Source: Arthrobacter globiformis
GTDB taxonomy: Bacteria; Actinomycetota; Actinomycetes; Actinomycetales; Micrococcaceae
DNA length: 64,000 nucleotides
Assembly (NCBI RefSeq): GCF_030817195.1
Contig: NZ_JAUSYZ010000001.1
Coordinates: forward strand, 2,480,001-2,544,000
Direction of reading: 5' to 3'
Shown here: positions 8,208 to 17,755 of the stretch, one piece after another
Numbering within the stretch: position 1 is the stretch's first letter
Layout: each line of letters opens with the position of its first letter
The notes under the pieces: model-generated
What the model was told of the DNA's origin: nothing
What the model saw: only the letters and a program-made list of their open reading frames with translations
Databases searched by the model: none
Made by a program: the position numbers and the translations under genes

Positions 8208-9053
8208 GTGAGCAAAACAACAACAGTCTGGCCGCTGTCAGGCTTCGGCGATGAGATAGATCCGGACCCCACGGTGCAGGCCGCGGTATTGCTGGCGCTG
8301 GGCGCACGCCACATCGAGGTGCGCAGCGCCTGGGGCACCAACGTCTCCGAGCTGGAACCGCAGCAGGTTGCCGCGCTCAAGCAAGTCCTCGATGAAAAGG
8401 GCCTGAAAGTCTCGGCCGTGGCCAGCCCCATCGGCAAGGTCGACGTGAGCCTGCCGGTGGAACACGAGCTGGACCGGCTCCGCCAGATCATCTCCGTAGC
8501 CAAGGGCCTGGACACCGAGTACATCCGCGTCTTCTCTTACTTCCGGGCCGAAGGCCGGAGCTCCGAAGACATCCGCGAGGACGTCATGGTGCGTATGGGC
8601 GCCCTTGCGGGGCTCGCGTCGGAGGCCGGCGTCGTGCTTTTGCATGAGAACGAAAAGGGCATCTACGGCGACACCCCCGAGCGTGTCCTGGACATCATGA
8701 AGACCGTGGACTCCCCGGCGCTGCGGATCGCCTGGGACAACGCGAACTTCGTCCAGGTGGGCATCAAGCCCTACACCGAGGGTTACGCCATGCTGCGCCC
8801 CTACCTTGAGTACTTCCAGGTCAAGGACGCACTCGCCGCCACCGGGGAGGTGGTGCCCGCCGGCGAGGGCGACGGCGAACTTGACGCCACCATCGCCGCC
8901 CTGAAAGCGGACGGCTTCACGGGCTTCGCCTCACTGGAGCCCCACCTGGCCAGCGCCCACGAGCTCGGCGGCTTCTCTGGGCCGGCGGCCTTCGGCACCG
9001 CAGCCCGCGCCTTCGCAACGCTGGCCGCGAAAAACGGGGTTGAACTCTCTTGA
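8208..9053 (+). CDS. Sugar phosphate isomerase/epimerase-like TIM barrel protein
   Basis: The 281-residue protein belongs to the xylose-isomerase-like TIM barrel superfamily (AP endonuclease 2 type). Recognisable barrel strands include VVLLHENEKG, LRIAWDNANFVQVG and YFQVKDA, which carry the metal-binding E, D and H/K type positions of the family. The GTG start has GGGAGA 6 bases upstream. It overlaps the next gene by 3-4 bases, so the two are translationally coupled. With the Gfo/Idh partner it could isomerise or deglycosylate a keto-sugar. The exact reaction is unknown. Confidence 0.85.
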   Translation: MSKTTTVWPLSGFGDEIDPDPTVQAAVLLALGARHIEVRSAWGTNVSELEPQQVAALKQVLDEKGLKVSAVASPIGKVDVSLPVEHELDRLRQIISVAKGLDTEYIRVFSYFRAEGRSSEDIREDVMVRMGALAGLASEAGVVLLHENEKGIYGDTPERVLDIMKTVDSPALRIAWDNANFVQVGIKPYTEGYAMLRPYLEYFQVKDALAATGEVVPAGEGDGELDATIAALKADGFTGFASLEPHLASAHELGGFSGPAAFGTAARAFATLAAKNGVELS

Positions 9054-10060
9054 CGACGACGGTGGCTGTCATCGGCTGCGGGGATGTTTCCACCGTGCAC
9101 TTCGAAGCGGTGGCAAAGCTGGACGGCGCCTCGCTCGTTGCGGTCTGCGACACGGACCCGCAGCGGCTGGCCTGCGCGATGGCCAATTGGAGCGTCCCCG
9201 GCTACGCCGACTACCTGACCCTCATCGAGGCCGTCAGGCCTGACGTGGTCCACATCTGCACTCCGCATGACCGGCACGCGGCGGTGGCCATCGACTGCCT
9301 GGAGCGCGGCGTCAACGTCATCGTGGAGAAGCCGCTAGCCCACACCCTTGCGGCAGGTCAGCGCCTGGTCGAAGCAGCCTCGGCCGGCCGGGCGAAAATC
9401 GCGGTGTGCTTCCAGAACCGTTACAACGCAACCTCGCAGGCCATGCACGCCCTGCTGTCCTCGGGTGAACTGGGGGCCGTGACGGGGGCGTCGGCAACAG
9501 TGATGTGGCAACGCTCCGCCGAGTACTACCAAAGCCGGCCGTGGCGCGGGACCTGGTCCGGCGGCGGGGGAGGCCTGTTGATGAACCAGGCCATCCACAC
9601 CGTCGACCTGCTCCAGTGGCTGGTCGGCGACGTCATCGCGGTCACCGGCAACGCGTCCACCCGCTTCCTGGACGACACCATCGAAGTGGAAGACACCGCG
9701 GAGTTCGTGGCAGAACACTCCGGCGGCATCCGGAGCGCGTTCTATGCCACCCTCGCCAATCCCTTCAACGCCCCGGTGACACTCGACGTGGTCACCGAGA
9801 AGGCCGTCCTGAGCCTGAAGGGCGACCTCACAGTGACACACGAGGACGGACGCGTGGACATCGTTCCGGAGCGCACGAGCGGCTCCGGCGGCCGGTCCTA
9901 CTGGGGCGTCTCCCACGAACTGCTGATCAGCGACTTCTACGCCCGCCTGGACGACGCCAAGCCGTTTTGGATCAGCCCCGCCGAAGCCGAAAAATCGCTG
10001 CGCATCATCAAGGACATCTACCGGCAAAGCTATCCCGAGTCCACCCACACGGTCTCCTGA
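9050..10060 (+). CDS. Gfo/Idh/MocA family oxidoreductase 1
   Basis: This 336-residue NAD(P)-dependent sugar dehydrogenase-like protein has the Rossmann start VAVIGCGDVSTVHFEA (residues 5-20) and the family EKP motif at residues 93-95. The C-terminal alpha/beta domain includes WRGTWSGGGGGLLMNQAIHT, with the usual catalytic-region asparagine/histidine. The start is a TTG that overlaps the TGA of the preceding gene. Family members oxidise sugar hydroxyls, often at C3. The paired TIM-barrel protein suggests a two-step modification of a glycoside. Confidence 0.9.
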   Translation: MTTTVAVIGCGDVSTVHFEAVAKLDGASLVAVCDTDPQRLACAMANWSVPGYADYLTLIEAVRPDVVHICTPHDRHAAVAIDCLERGVNVIVEKPLAHTLAAGQRLVEAASAGRAKIAVCFQNRYNATSQAMHALLSSGELGAVTGASATVMWQRSAEYYQSRPWRGTWSGGGGGLLMNQAIHTVDLLQWLVGDVIAVTGNASTRFLDDTIEVEDTAEFVAEHSGGIRSAFYATLANPFNAPVTLDVVTEKAVLSLKGDLTVTHEDGRVDIVPERTSGSGGRSYWGVSHELLISDFYARLDDAKPFWISPAEAEKSLRIIKDIYRQSYPESTHTVS

Positions 10061-10154
10061 CCCCTTCGTACAGCAACCGGATACCGCTGTGCACTGACCC
10101 GGGAGGCCCATCCTGCCTGCCACATCCCGTCAAGCGAAATTGTTGCAACCCTTA

Positions 10155-10193
10155 TGACAATCGGTTGCCAAACGCGGCAACAGTCAGTACTGT
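10155..10193 (+). promoter_or_regulatory. LacI operator O2 with promoter for the ABC importer
   Basis: TGACAATCGGTTGCCA (10155-10170) is a one-base variant of the island operator core. TTGCCA (10165-10170) serves as -35, with TACTGT 17 bases later (10188-10193). It lies upstream of the substrate-binding lipoprotein, so the importer has its own regulated promoter inside the cluster. Confidence 0.8.
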
Positions 10194-10271
10194 GAATGTC
10201 ACAGGCCGGTGTGGTCCACGCCACACCCGTTCGTCTGCAAGTCTCACGTTCCACAGATTCAGGAGCCAACA

Positions 10272-11795
10272 ATGAAGTTAGGTCCCAAAGCGGCAGCAGC
10301 CGCCCTTGTCCTCAGCGCATCCCTCGCTTTGACCGGTTGCGGCGGTGCTGCCAACTCCGGTTCGGCCGCCGGCGCTGCCACGTCACTGAGCCTCGGCACT
10401 GTCCAGGACGTACGTTCATGGGACCCGGCCCAGGCGCACGTGGGCCATGTTCTGCAGCCGTACCAGGCGGTGTATGACACGCTGATCCTGCGCGAGCCTG
10501 ACGGCACACTCAGCCCGATGCTGGCCACGGCGTGGAAGTACAACGCCGGCAACACCAAGCTCACCCTGGACCTGCGCACGGATGTGACCTTCAGTGACGG
10601 CGCCAAGTTCGACGCCGAGGCTGCCAAGGCCAACATGGACCACTTCAAAAAGGCCAACGGCCCGCAGATGGCGCAGCTCGCTTCGGTCAGGGACGTGACG
10701 GTGGTGGACGCCGACACCATCGACGTCAACCTCACGGCTCCGGACCCGGCGCTGGAATACTTTCTGAGCCAGGCCGCCGGCCTGATGGGCAGCCCCAAAG
10801 CGCTGGGCACCGAAGGCATCAAGACCGAACCGGTCGGCTCCGGCCCTTATGTCATGGACAAGGCGGCGTCGGTCAAGGACTCACAGACGGTTTTCAGTGC
10901 CCGCAAGGATTACTGGAACAAGGACCTGCAGAAGTACCAGAAACTGACGTTCAAGGTCCTGACCGACCTGACCGCCCGCACCAACGCCCTGGTCTCAGGG
11001 CAGGTGGACGCCACCATCCTGGATCCGAAGAACGGCAAGCAGGCCGAGGGCGCCAAAATGAAACTGGCTGCCAACGAGGTTGACTGGCAGGGGCTGCTCC
11101 TTTTGGACCGTGAAGGGGCCAAGAACCCGGCGCTGGCCAACGTCAAGGTCCGCCAGGCCATCAACTATGCCTTTGACCGCAAGACTATCCTGGACCAGGT
11201 CATGCTGGGGCAGGGCACCCCGACGTCGCAGCCGTTCGGCAAGGCCAGCGGCGCCTGGACCGAAGAGCTGGAAAACTATTACACCTACGATCCGGCCAAG
11301 GCCAGGCAGCTTCTGAAGGAAGCAGGCTTTGAAAAGGGCGTCACCCTGGAGATCCCGAGCGTGCCCGGGTTCGAAACCCAGATTTCCGTCATCACGCAGC
11401 AGTTGGCAGACGTCGGTATCACCTTGAAGGTCGGCGCGGCGCTGACCAACACGTATACGGCCGATATTGCGGCGCAGAAGTTCACCACCATTTTCTTCTC
11501 GCTCTTCCAGGGCCAGCCCACAGTCGCCATCGACCAGATCGTCTCCACCAAGGCGCTCTACAACCCCTTCAAGAACGCGACGCCGGAGCTGGAGGCCAAG
11601 ATCGCGGCCGTGCGCAACGGCGGCGCCGATGCAGGCAAACTGGCGCAGGAAGTGAACAGGTACGTCGTTGAACAGGCGTGGTTCGCTCCGCTGTTCCGGG
11701 TCAACCAGATGTATTACCACAACTCCAAGGTGAACGTGACTCCGCAGATCCAGCAGGCAGTTCCGTCCATCTACAACTACTCCCCGGCCAAGTAG
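10272..11795 (+). CDS. ABC transporter substrate-binding lipoprotein (peptide/SBP_bac_5 family)
   Basis: This 507-residue lipoprotein has a signal peptide ending in the lipobox LTGC (cysteine near residue 21), so it is anchored outside the membrane. The family pattern (LSLGTVQDVRSWDPA, ATAWKYN, DVTFSDGAKFDAEA, RQAINYAFDRKTIL) matches SBP_bac_5 binding proteins of Dpp/Opp importers. The ATG at 10272 has AGGAG 6 bases upstream. Members of this family in sugar clusters can carry oligosaccharides rather than peptides. Here the context suggests a glycoside or glucuronide (inference). Confidence 0.92.
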   Translation: MKLGPKAAAAALVLSASLALTGCGGAANSGSAAGAATSLSLGTVQDVRSWDPAQAHVGHVLQPYQAVYDTLILREPDGTLSPMLATAWKYNAGNTKLTLDLRTDVTFSDGAKFDAEAAKANMDHFKKANGPQMAQLASVRDVTVVDADTIDVNLTAPDPALEYFLSQAAGLMGSPKALGTEGIKTEPVGSGPYVMDKAASVKDSQTVFSARKDYWNKDLQKYQKLTFKVLTDLTARTNALVSGQVDATILDPKNGKQAEGAKMKLAANEVDWQGLLLLDREGAKNPALANVKVRQAINYAFDRKTILDQVMLGQGTPTSQPFGKASGAWTEELENYYTYDPAKARQLLKEAGFEKGVTLEIPSVPGFETQISVITQQLADVGITLKVGAALTNTYTADIAAQKFTTIFFSLFQGQPTVAIDQIVSTKALYNPFKNATPELEAKIAAVRNGGADAGKLAQEVNRYVVEQAWFAPLFRVNQMYYHNSKVNVTPQIQQAVPSIYNYSPAK

Positions 11796-11801
11796 GACAC
11801 C

Positions 11802-12743
11802 ATGATCAGGTTCATTGCGAAAAGGCTCGGCAGCGGGCTGGTGGTGCTGTTCGTTGTCTCGGCCCTCACGTTCTTCCTGCTGTACGTTTCCAGCGGGAGC
11901 ATCGCCAGGAACATCCTTGGCGACCAGGCCACTGCCGAACAGGTGGCGCTGAAAGAACACGAGCTGGGGCTGGACCAGCCGCTGGTGGTCCGCTACTTCT
12001 CCTGGGTAGCCGATGCGCTGAGCGGAAACCTTGGTGCCTCGTGGTTCACGTCCGAGCCGGTGGCCAACTCGCTGGCCACCCGGATTCCGGTGACCATGAC
12101 CATGGTCTTCGCCGCAATGATCCTGATCGCAGTCTGTGCCGCACTCATTGGCGTAGTCGCGGCCGTCAAGCGCGGCTGGGTGGACAGGGTGGTCCAGGTT
12201 GGTGCCATCATCGGTGACTCCATTCCGGGGTTTGTGATCGGCGTCATCCTGGTCACGCTCCTGGCCATCCAGCTGGGCCTTTTCCCGGCGACCAGCACCA
12301 TTTCCCCTGAAGCCGGGCCCGAGGCGTGGGTCTATTCCATGTCCCTTCCAGTGATAGCGCTGCTGGTCAACGGCGTCACAGGAGGCGCACAACAGATCCG
12401 CAGTGCCGTTATCAAACAGCTCGAGCGGGACTACGTCCGCACCCTGCGCAGCCGCGGCATCGGCGAGCGGGAGATCCTGTTCAGGCATGTGCTGCGCAGT
12501 GCTGCCCCGGCCGGCCTGACGGTGCTCAGTCTGCAGCTGATCGGCATGCTTGGCGGTGTGGTCATCATCGAGCAGATCTTTGCTCTGCCGGGCATGGGTC
12601 CTTTGGCGGTCGCCGCCACCGGCCAGTCGGATCTCCCGGTGGTGATGGGCGTCGTGATGTACACGGTGGTCGTCGTCATCGTGGTGAACCTGCTGGTGGA
12701 CATTTTCAATGGCTGGCTCAACCCGAAGGTACGTGTGTCATGA
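11802..12743 (+). CDS. ABC importer permease, DppB type
   Basis: The 313-residue membrane protein has about six helices. It has the DppB-like N-terminus (IRFIAKRLGSGLVVLFVVSA) and the cytoplasmic coupling-helix region around RDYVRTLRSRGIGEREILFR (EAA-type loop). It starts 6 bases after the binding-protein stop and overlaps the next start as ATGA, so it is tightly coupled. It forms the channel with the second permease. Confidence 0.93.
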   Translation: MIRFIAKRLGSGLVVLFVVSALTFFLLYVSSGSIARNILGDQATAEQVALKEHELGLDQPLVVRYFSWVADALSGNLGASWFTSEPVANSLATRIPVTMTMVFAAMILIAVCAALIGVVAAVKRGWVDRVVQVGAIIGDSIPGFVIGVILVTLLAIQLGLFPATSTISPEAGPEAWVYSMSLPVIALLVNGVTGGAQQIRSAVIKQLERDYVRTLRSRGIGEREILFRHVLRSAAPAGLTVLSLQLIGMLGGVVIIEQIFALPGMGPLAVAATGQSDLPVVMGVVMYTVVVVIVVNLLVDIFNGWLNPKVRVS

Positions 12744-14594
12744 GTGACTCTGTAGAAACCGCGGCAGTTGCCGCACCTGGGCCCTCCCTTCATGCCGGGC
12801 AGAGCGGCACCGTGGTCCGCTCCACAGCGATCCGGCGCCTGCTCAGGAACCCTTTGGGCATCATTGCCATGGCCATCTTGCTGGCGATCTCGCTGCTGGC
12901 GATCCTGGCTCCGGTCCTGGCACCCTTCCAGGAGAACTATTCCAACATCGCCAAGACGCTGGCCGCCCCGGACTCGGTGAACATTTTGGGAACGGACAGC
13001 GCGGGGCGCGATGTCTGGAGCCGCTTGCTGTTCGGCGCGCAGCTGACGCTGCTTTCCGCCTTGCTCTGTGCCGGCGTCGCCATTGCCATCGGGCTGCCGG
13101 CAGGCCTGATCGCCGGCTATTACGCCGGCAAGTTTGAGGCAGTTTCCAACTGGATGGTCAGCATCCTCATGAGCCTGCCGGGCTTGATTGTGCTGCTGAC
13201 GATCCGGGCCGCCTTCGGCCCCTCGGTATGGATTTCCATGATCGCGTTCGGCATTCTCATCAGCCCGTCCTATTTCCGGTTGACCCGCACCGCCGTCCAG
13301 TCTGTGCGCAACGAACTGTACGTTGACGCTGCCAGGGTTTCCGGGCTTTCGGATCTGAGCATCATCGCCCGCCACATCTTCTCCGTGGTCCGGGCACCCA
13401 TCATCATCCAGACGGCGGCCATTGCCGGCGTAGCCATCGCCATCCAGTCCGGGCTGGAATTCCTGGGCCTGGGCGATCCCACCAAGTCAACCTGGGGCGT
13501 CATGCTCTCAGAGGGCTTCAAGAACGTCTACCTCAACCCGACCCTGCTCTTCTGGCCGGCACTCGCCATGGCGTTGACCATCGGTGGGCTGGTCCTGCTG
13601 GGCAACGCCATCCGCGACGCCCTGGAGGACGGCGAAAAGATCAAGCACCGCAAGATGGTCGCACTGGTGAAAGGCACGACGGCGGCACCCGCCAGGGCGG
13701 GCCAGCAGCGCAAGTCCGTGGCCGCCGTCGAGCTTGGCACGGAGCACCACCTCGTGAAAGTGACCAACCTCGGCGTCGGATACCCGCAGGCCGACGGGTC
13801 CGTCAAAAAGGTGGTGGACGATGTTTCCTTCCACGTGGACCGCGGCGAGATCCTCGGCATCGTGGGTGAATCCGGTTCAGGCAAGTCCCAGACGGCGTTC
13901 TCCATCCTGGGTTTGCTTCCCGATAACGCCCGCATTGTGGCCGGTTCCATCCAGTTTGACGGCACCTACACCGTCGCCCCGGGTGAGGACCGGGTCGACC
14001 AGGCACGGCTGTCCAGGCTGCGCGGCAAGAGGATCTCCTACATTCCGCAGGAACCCATGAGCAACCTGGACCCCGCTTTCACCATCGGTTACCAGCTCGT
14101 GACGCCGATGGTGCGCGTCCTCGGAATCCCCAAGGAAGAAGCCCGCAAGCGCGCGCTGAAACTCCTGGCCGACGTCGGAATCGCCAACCCCGAACGGACC
14201 TTCAGCGCCTACCCCCACGAAGTCTCCGGGGGCATGGCCCAGCGTGTGCTGATCGCCGGTGCCATCAGCTGCGAACCGGACCTGGTGATCGCCGATGAGC
14301 CCACCACGGCTCTGGACGTCACCGTGCAGGCCGACGTGCTCGACCTCCTGCGCGAGCTCCAGCAGCGGCTGAACATCGGCGTCATCCTGGTGACCCACAA
14401 CTTCGGCGTGGTGGCAGACCTCTGCGACCGCGTGGCTGTCATGCAGAACGGCCGCCTGGTCGAGGAAGGATCCGTCCGCGACATCCTCCGCAATCCCAAA
14501 GAGCAGTACACCCGGACCCTGCTGGCGTCCCATGCTCGAAGGCAAAACCCCCATGTCCTTGCTTGTATCCAGCCAGAAGGAGCCGGCCGCATGA
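12740..14594 (+). pseudogene. Permease-ATPase fusion (DppC-DppD type) with a one-base frameshift near its end
   Basis: Residues about 1-310 are a DppC-type permease (LLRNPLGIIAMAILLAISLL; coupling loop ELYVDAARVSGLSDLSIIAR). Residues about 325-600 are a DppD-type ATPase with GESGSGKS, VSGGMAQR and LVIADEPTTALDV. Permease/ATPase fusions of this kind are known in actinobacteria. At TCCC (14528-14531) one extra C shifts the frame. Without it the protein would end ASMLEGKTPMSLLV... with TGA at 14592-14594 overlapping the next ATG. With it, the frame runs on in phase into the second ATPase, giving a 908-residue three-domain frame to 15466. Only the extreme C-terminus is affected, so function may persist. 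Confidence 0.8.
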
Positions 14595-15466
14595 GCACCA
14601 CGGCAAGCGTCCCGCTCATGACAGTAGAGAACCTGGTGGTCGAGTACCCCAGCAAGAAGTTCCGGGCCAAGCCGTTCCGGGCACTCACGGACATCAACAT
14701 CTCCATCGGCCAGGGCGAGACCCTTGGCCTGGTGGGGGAGTCCGGTTCGGGAAAGACGACCCTGGGCCGTGCCGTCTTGGGCCTGGCCCCCGTGACGGCC
14801 GGAAGGATCACGTTCGAAGGCCGGGACATCAGCCACGCCACCCGCAAGCAGCGGCGGACCCTGAGCCGGGACCTCCAAGTGGTCTTCCAAGACCCGTACA
14901 CCTCCCTGAACCCGGCCCTGGAGATCGGCGCCATCCTCGCCGAACCCCTCGGCGTGCAGGGCCTGGGGCAGACAGCGGCCAGGAAGCGCGTCAAGGAACT
15001 GCTTGACCAGGTGGGGCTGCCCTCGGACGCCATCCACCGCCTGCCAAGGGAGTTCAGCGGCGGTCAGCGCCAGCGCGTCGCCATTGCCCGGGCACTCGCG
15101 CTTTCACCGAAACTGATCGTCTGCGACGAACCCGTCAGCGCTCTGGACCTGTCCACGCAGGCGCGTGTCCTTGACCTGTTCCTGCAGATCCAGAAGGACA
15201 CCGGCGTTTCCTACCTCTTCGTCTCCCACGACCTGGACGTCGTGCGGCACATCAGCCACCGCGTGGCCGTCATGTACCACGGCGAAATCGTCGAGCAAGG
15301 ACCGGCCGCGGTAGTAACCCGCGACCCTGAGCACCCCTACACCCAGCGGCTCCTGCTGGCCTCTCCGGTACCCGATCCGGACCGGCAGGAACGGCGCCGG
15401 GCCGATCGTCACCGGCTGCTGGAAAGCCAGCGGCATCAGCACGAACAGGCCGGCGCGGTCGCCTAG
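14591..15466 (+). CDS. ABC importer ATPase, DppF type
   Basis: The 291-residue ATPase has Walker A GESGSGKTT (residues 49-57), Q-loop LQVVFQDPYTSLNPALEIG, signature FSGGQRQR and Walker B LIVCDEPVSALD. The C-terminal HPYTQRLLLASPVPDP is typical of the oligopeptide/dipeptide subfamily. The ATG at 14591 would overlap the TGA of the unshifted upstream gene. In the sequence as given it is also in frame with that gene. Confidence 0.92.
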   Translation: MSTTASVPLMTVENLVVEYPSKKFRAKPFRALTDINISIGQGETLGLVGESGSGKTTLGRAVLGLAPVTAGRITFEGRDISHATRKQRRTLSRDLQVVFQDPYTSLNPALEIGAILAEPLGVQGLGQTAARKRVKELLDQVGLPSDAIHRLPREFSGGQRQRVAIARALALSPKLIVCDEPVSALDLSTQARVLDLFLQIQKDTGVSYLFVSHDLDVVRHISHRVAVMYHGEIVEQGPAAVVTRDPEHPYTQRLLLASPVPDPDRQERRRADRHRLLESQRHQHEQAGAVA

Positions 15467-15534
15467 CAGCACGCGAACCAACCAGACCGGCAAAGCGGCC
15501 CTGACCGGGCCCGGAACACAATACGGAGGAAAAA

Positions 15535-16395
15535 GTGGCCACCATTGGCGTACAAGCGATGATGCTCAAAGAGAGCTTTAACGAACTCGGGGCGTTCGAA
15601 ACGCTCCGGAAGGTCAGCGCGATCGGCTACAACGCCGTCGAGATCTCCCAGATCCCGATGACAGCGGAGAACGTCGCCGAACTGGACCGGTCCCGCAGTG
15701 AGCTGGGCATGGACATTGCGGCGTTGTCGGTCGCTATGGAAACTCCCAGGGGCATGCCCGGCGATTCGCTAAAGGGCCATTTCGACAAGATAGTTGACGA
15801 CGCGAAACGCCTTGACACCAGGCTCCTGCGGATCGGGATGCTTCCCTTCCCGGCCATGAAGTCAATCGACGCCGTCGTCGACTTCGCCAAAGAAGCCAAC
15901 GGGTACGCCGAGCGCCTGCAGGAGCACGGCATCGGCCTGTACTACCACAACCACCACATCGAGTTCGCGAAGTTCGACGGCAAATACATGCTGGACATCA
16001 TCGCGGAGAACTCCCCGGCCATGGGGATGGAAATCGACGTCCACTGGGTGCAGCGTGGCGGACTTGACCCCGTCCGGACCCTGGCGAAGTACGCCGGACG
16101 CACCGCCATGGTGCACCTGAAGGACTACCGCATCGGCGAGCTGCCCCAATCGGCCTTCGGCCTCCTGGAATCCGGGGACGTCGCGGGCTTCATGGCCGAG
16201 TTCAAGGACGTGGTCCAGTTCGCCGAAGTGGGCGAAGGCAATTTGGACTTCCCGGCCATCATCCCGGCCGCGCAGGCCGCCGGCGCCCAGTACATGCTCG
16301 TCGAGCAGGACCAGCTGTACGGCCGCACCGTCTGGGATGCGCTGCAGACCTCGCACGACAACCTGGTGGCCATGGGCCACACCGACCTTTTCTAA
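15535..16395 (+). CDS. Sugar phosphate isomerase/epimerase-like TIM barrel protein 2
   Basis: This 286-residue protein is a second xylose-isomerase-like TIM barrel. It has IGLYYHNHHIEF and MGMEIDVHWVQRGG, where the H, E and D/H residues are typical metal ligands, and TAMVHLKDYRIG near the end. The GTG start has GGAGGA just upstream. It is only loosely similar to the protein at 8208, so the two probably act on different substrates or isomers. It forms a pair with the Gfo/Idh protein that follows. Confidence 0.87.
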   Translation: MATIGVQAMMLKESFNELGAFETLRKVSAIGYNAVEISQIPMTAENVAELDRSRSELGMDIAALSVAMETPRGMPGDSLKGHFDKIVDDAKRLDTRLLRIGMLPFPAMKSIDAVVDFAKEANGYAERLQEHGIGLYYHNHHIEFAKFDGKYMLDIIAENSPAMGMEIDVHWVQRGGLDPVRTLAKYAGRTAMVHLKDYRIGELPQSAFGLLESGDVAGFMAEFKDVVQFAEVGEGNLDFPAIIPAAQAAGAQYMLVEQDQLYGRTVWDALQTSHDNLVAMGHTDLF

Positions 16396-16455
16396 CTCTG
16401 GATCCCGACCATCCGGGTTTCGGCAAGCTCAACCAACGAAAAAGGAAAACAAACT

Positions 16456-17622
16456 GTGAGTAAGAAAGTACGCCTGGGCATCATCGGCCTGGGCCAGCAG
16501 GGCGGCGCCTACGCCAAATTCATCACGGACGGACTGGTTCCCAGCATGGAAATCGGTGCCATCTGCGACACCGACCCCGCCAAGAAGGAACTCGCGACTT
16601 CCCAGTACCCTGACGCACCCTTCTACGAGGACTACATCTCGATGCTGGAAAGCGGCGACGTCGACGCCGTAGTCACGTGCGTCCCGCACTTCCTGCACCC
16701 CGAGATGGGCATCGAAACGCTCAAGCGCAACATTCACGCGCTCGTCGAGAAACCGGCCGGCGTCTACACCAAGCAGGTCAAGGAACTCAACGAGTTTGCC
16801 GCCAGCAAGCCTGAGCTGTCTTTCGCGATCATGTTCAACCAGCGCAACAATCCGCTGTACCAGAAGCTCAAGGAGATCGTCGAGAACGGCGAGATTGGCG
16901 CCATCCGCCGCACCAACTGGATCATCACGAACTGGTGGCGGCCGCAGGGCTACTACAACTCCAGCGCATGGCGGGCCACCTGGGGCGGCGAGGGCGGCGG
17001 TGTCCTGGTCAACCAGGCACCACACCAGCTGGACCTTTGGCAGTGGATCTGTGGCGTGCCGAAGTCTGTCTACGCGAAGGTGGCCTACGGCTTCCGCCGT
17101 GACATCGCCGTCGAAGATGAAGTCACGGCGGTGGTGGACTACGGCGACGGTGCTACCGGCGTTTTCGTCACCGCTACCCACGACCTGACGGGTACGGACC
17201 GCTTCGAGATCCTGGGTGACCAGGGCAAGATCGTCGTCGAAGGCTCCAAGACTGCCACCGTGACCCGCCTGGCCAAGCCTGAGCGCGAACTCAGCGACGG
17301 CATGGACATGGACGATGTCCGCAAGCTCTTCATGGGCGAGCTGAACCCCGAGGAGTACTACAGCACCGAAGTAGTGGAGTTCGAGTCCGCCTGGGGCGCC
17401 CAGCACTCCGGCGTCCTGGAGAACTTCGCCGCCAACATCCTGGACGGCACCCCGCTGCTGGCCCCGGGGTCCGACGGCATCAACGGCGTCCGCCTGGCCA
17501 ACGCCATCCACCTCTCCAGCTGGACCGGCAGGGAAGTAGGCCTGGACTTCGACGAGGACGAATTCCTCGCCGAGCTCAACAAACGGATCGCCGAGGAAGG
17601 CAAGTTCCCCCAGCGCGCTTAG
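16456..17622 (+). CDS. Gfo/Idh/MocA family oxidoreductase 2
   Basis: The 388-residue protein starts with the Rossmann motif VRLGIIGLGQQGGAYAKF and has EKP at residues 98-100 (ALVEKPAGVY). WRATWGGEGGGVLVNQAPHQ forms the catalytic-domain segment with the conserved H. It is longer than the first Gfo/Idh protein by about 50 residues at the C-terminus. The duplicated dehydrogenase/epimerase set resembles known glycoside-oxidation modules, for example 3-keto-glycoside routes. This is family knowledge and not proof of activity here. Confidence 0.9.
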   Translation: MSKKVRLGIIGLGQQGGAYAKFITDGLVPSMEIGAICDTDPAKKELATSQYPDAPFYEDYISMLESGDVDAVVTCVPHFLHPEMGIETLKRNIHALVEKPAGVYTKQVKELNEFAASKPELSFAIMFNQRNNPLYQKLKEIVENGEIGAIRRTNWIITNWWRPQGYYNSSAWRATWGGEGGGVLVNQAPHQLDLWQWICGVPKSVYAKVAYGFRRDIAVEDEVTAVVDYGDGATGVFVTATHDLTGTDRFEILGDQGKIVVEGSKTATVTRLAKPERELSDGMDMDDVRKLFMGELNPEEYYSTEVVEFESAWGAQHSGVLENFAANILDGTPLLAPGSDGINGVRLANAIHLSSWTGREVGLDFDEDEFLAELNKRIAEEGKFPQRA

Positions 17623-17677
17623 GCTCTGGCAACCGCTGGCCATAGCGGTGGGCAGCGCCAGCCCACCCAACAGAGTG

Positions 17678-17719
17678 GCAGTTGCTGCCGTTTTGAACCT
17701 CCAAAACGGCAGTAACTGC
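17678..17719. terminator. Long inverted repeat between the dehydrogenase and LacI 2
   Basis: Two 18-base arms (17678-17695 and 17702-17719) pair with one G-U and a 6-base loop. There is no T tract after it, so it is either a weak terminator of the 8208-17622 unit or an operator-like dyad upstream of the LacI gene at 17756. Confidence 0.6.
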
Positions 17720-17755
17720 GGCCTGGCCCATGTGTTTCGTCGTTAGGATGGGGCG

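Noticed and set aside
12326..15466. A 1046-residue gene start at 12326
   Set aside because: The first ~138 codons are the shadow of the DppB permease in another frame. The natural start is the ATG at 12740.
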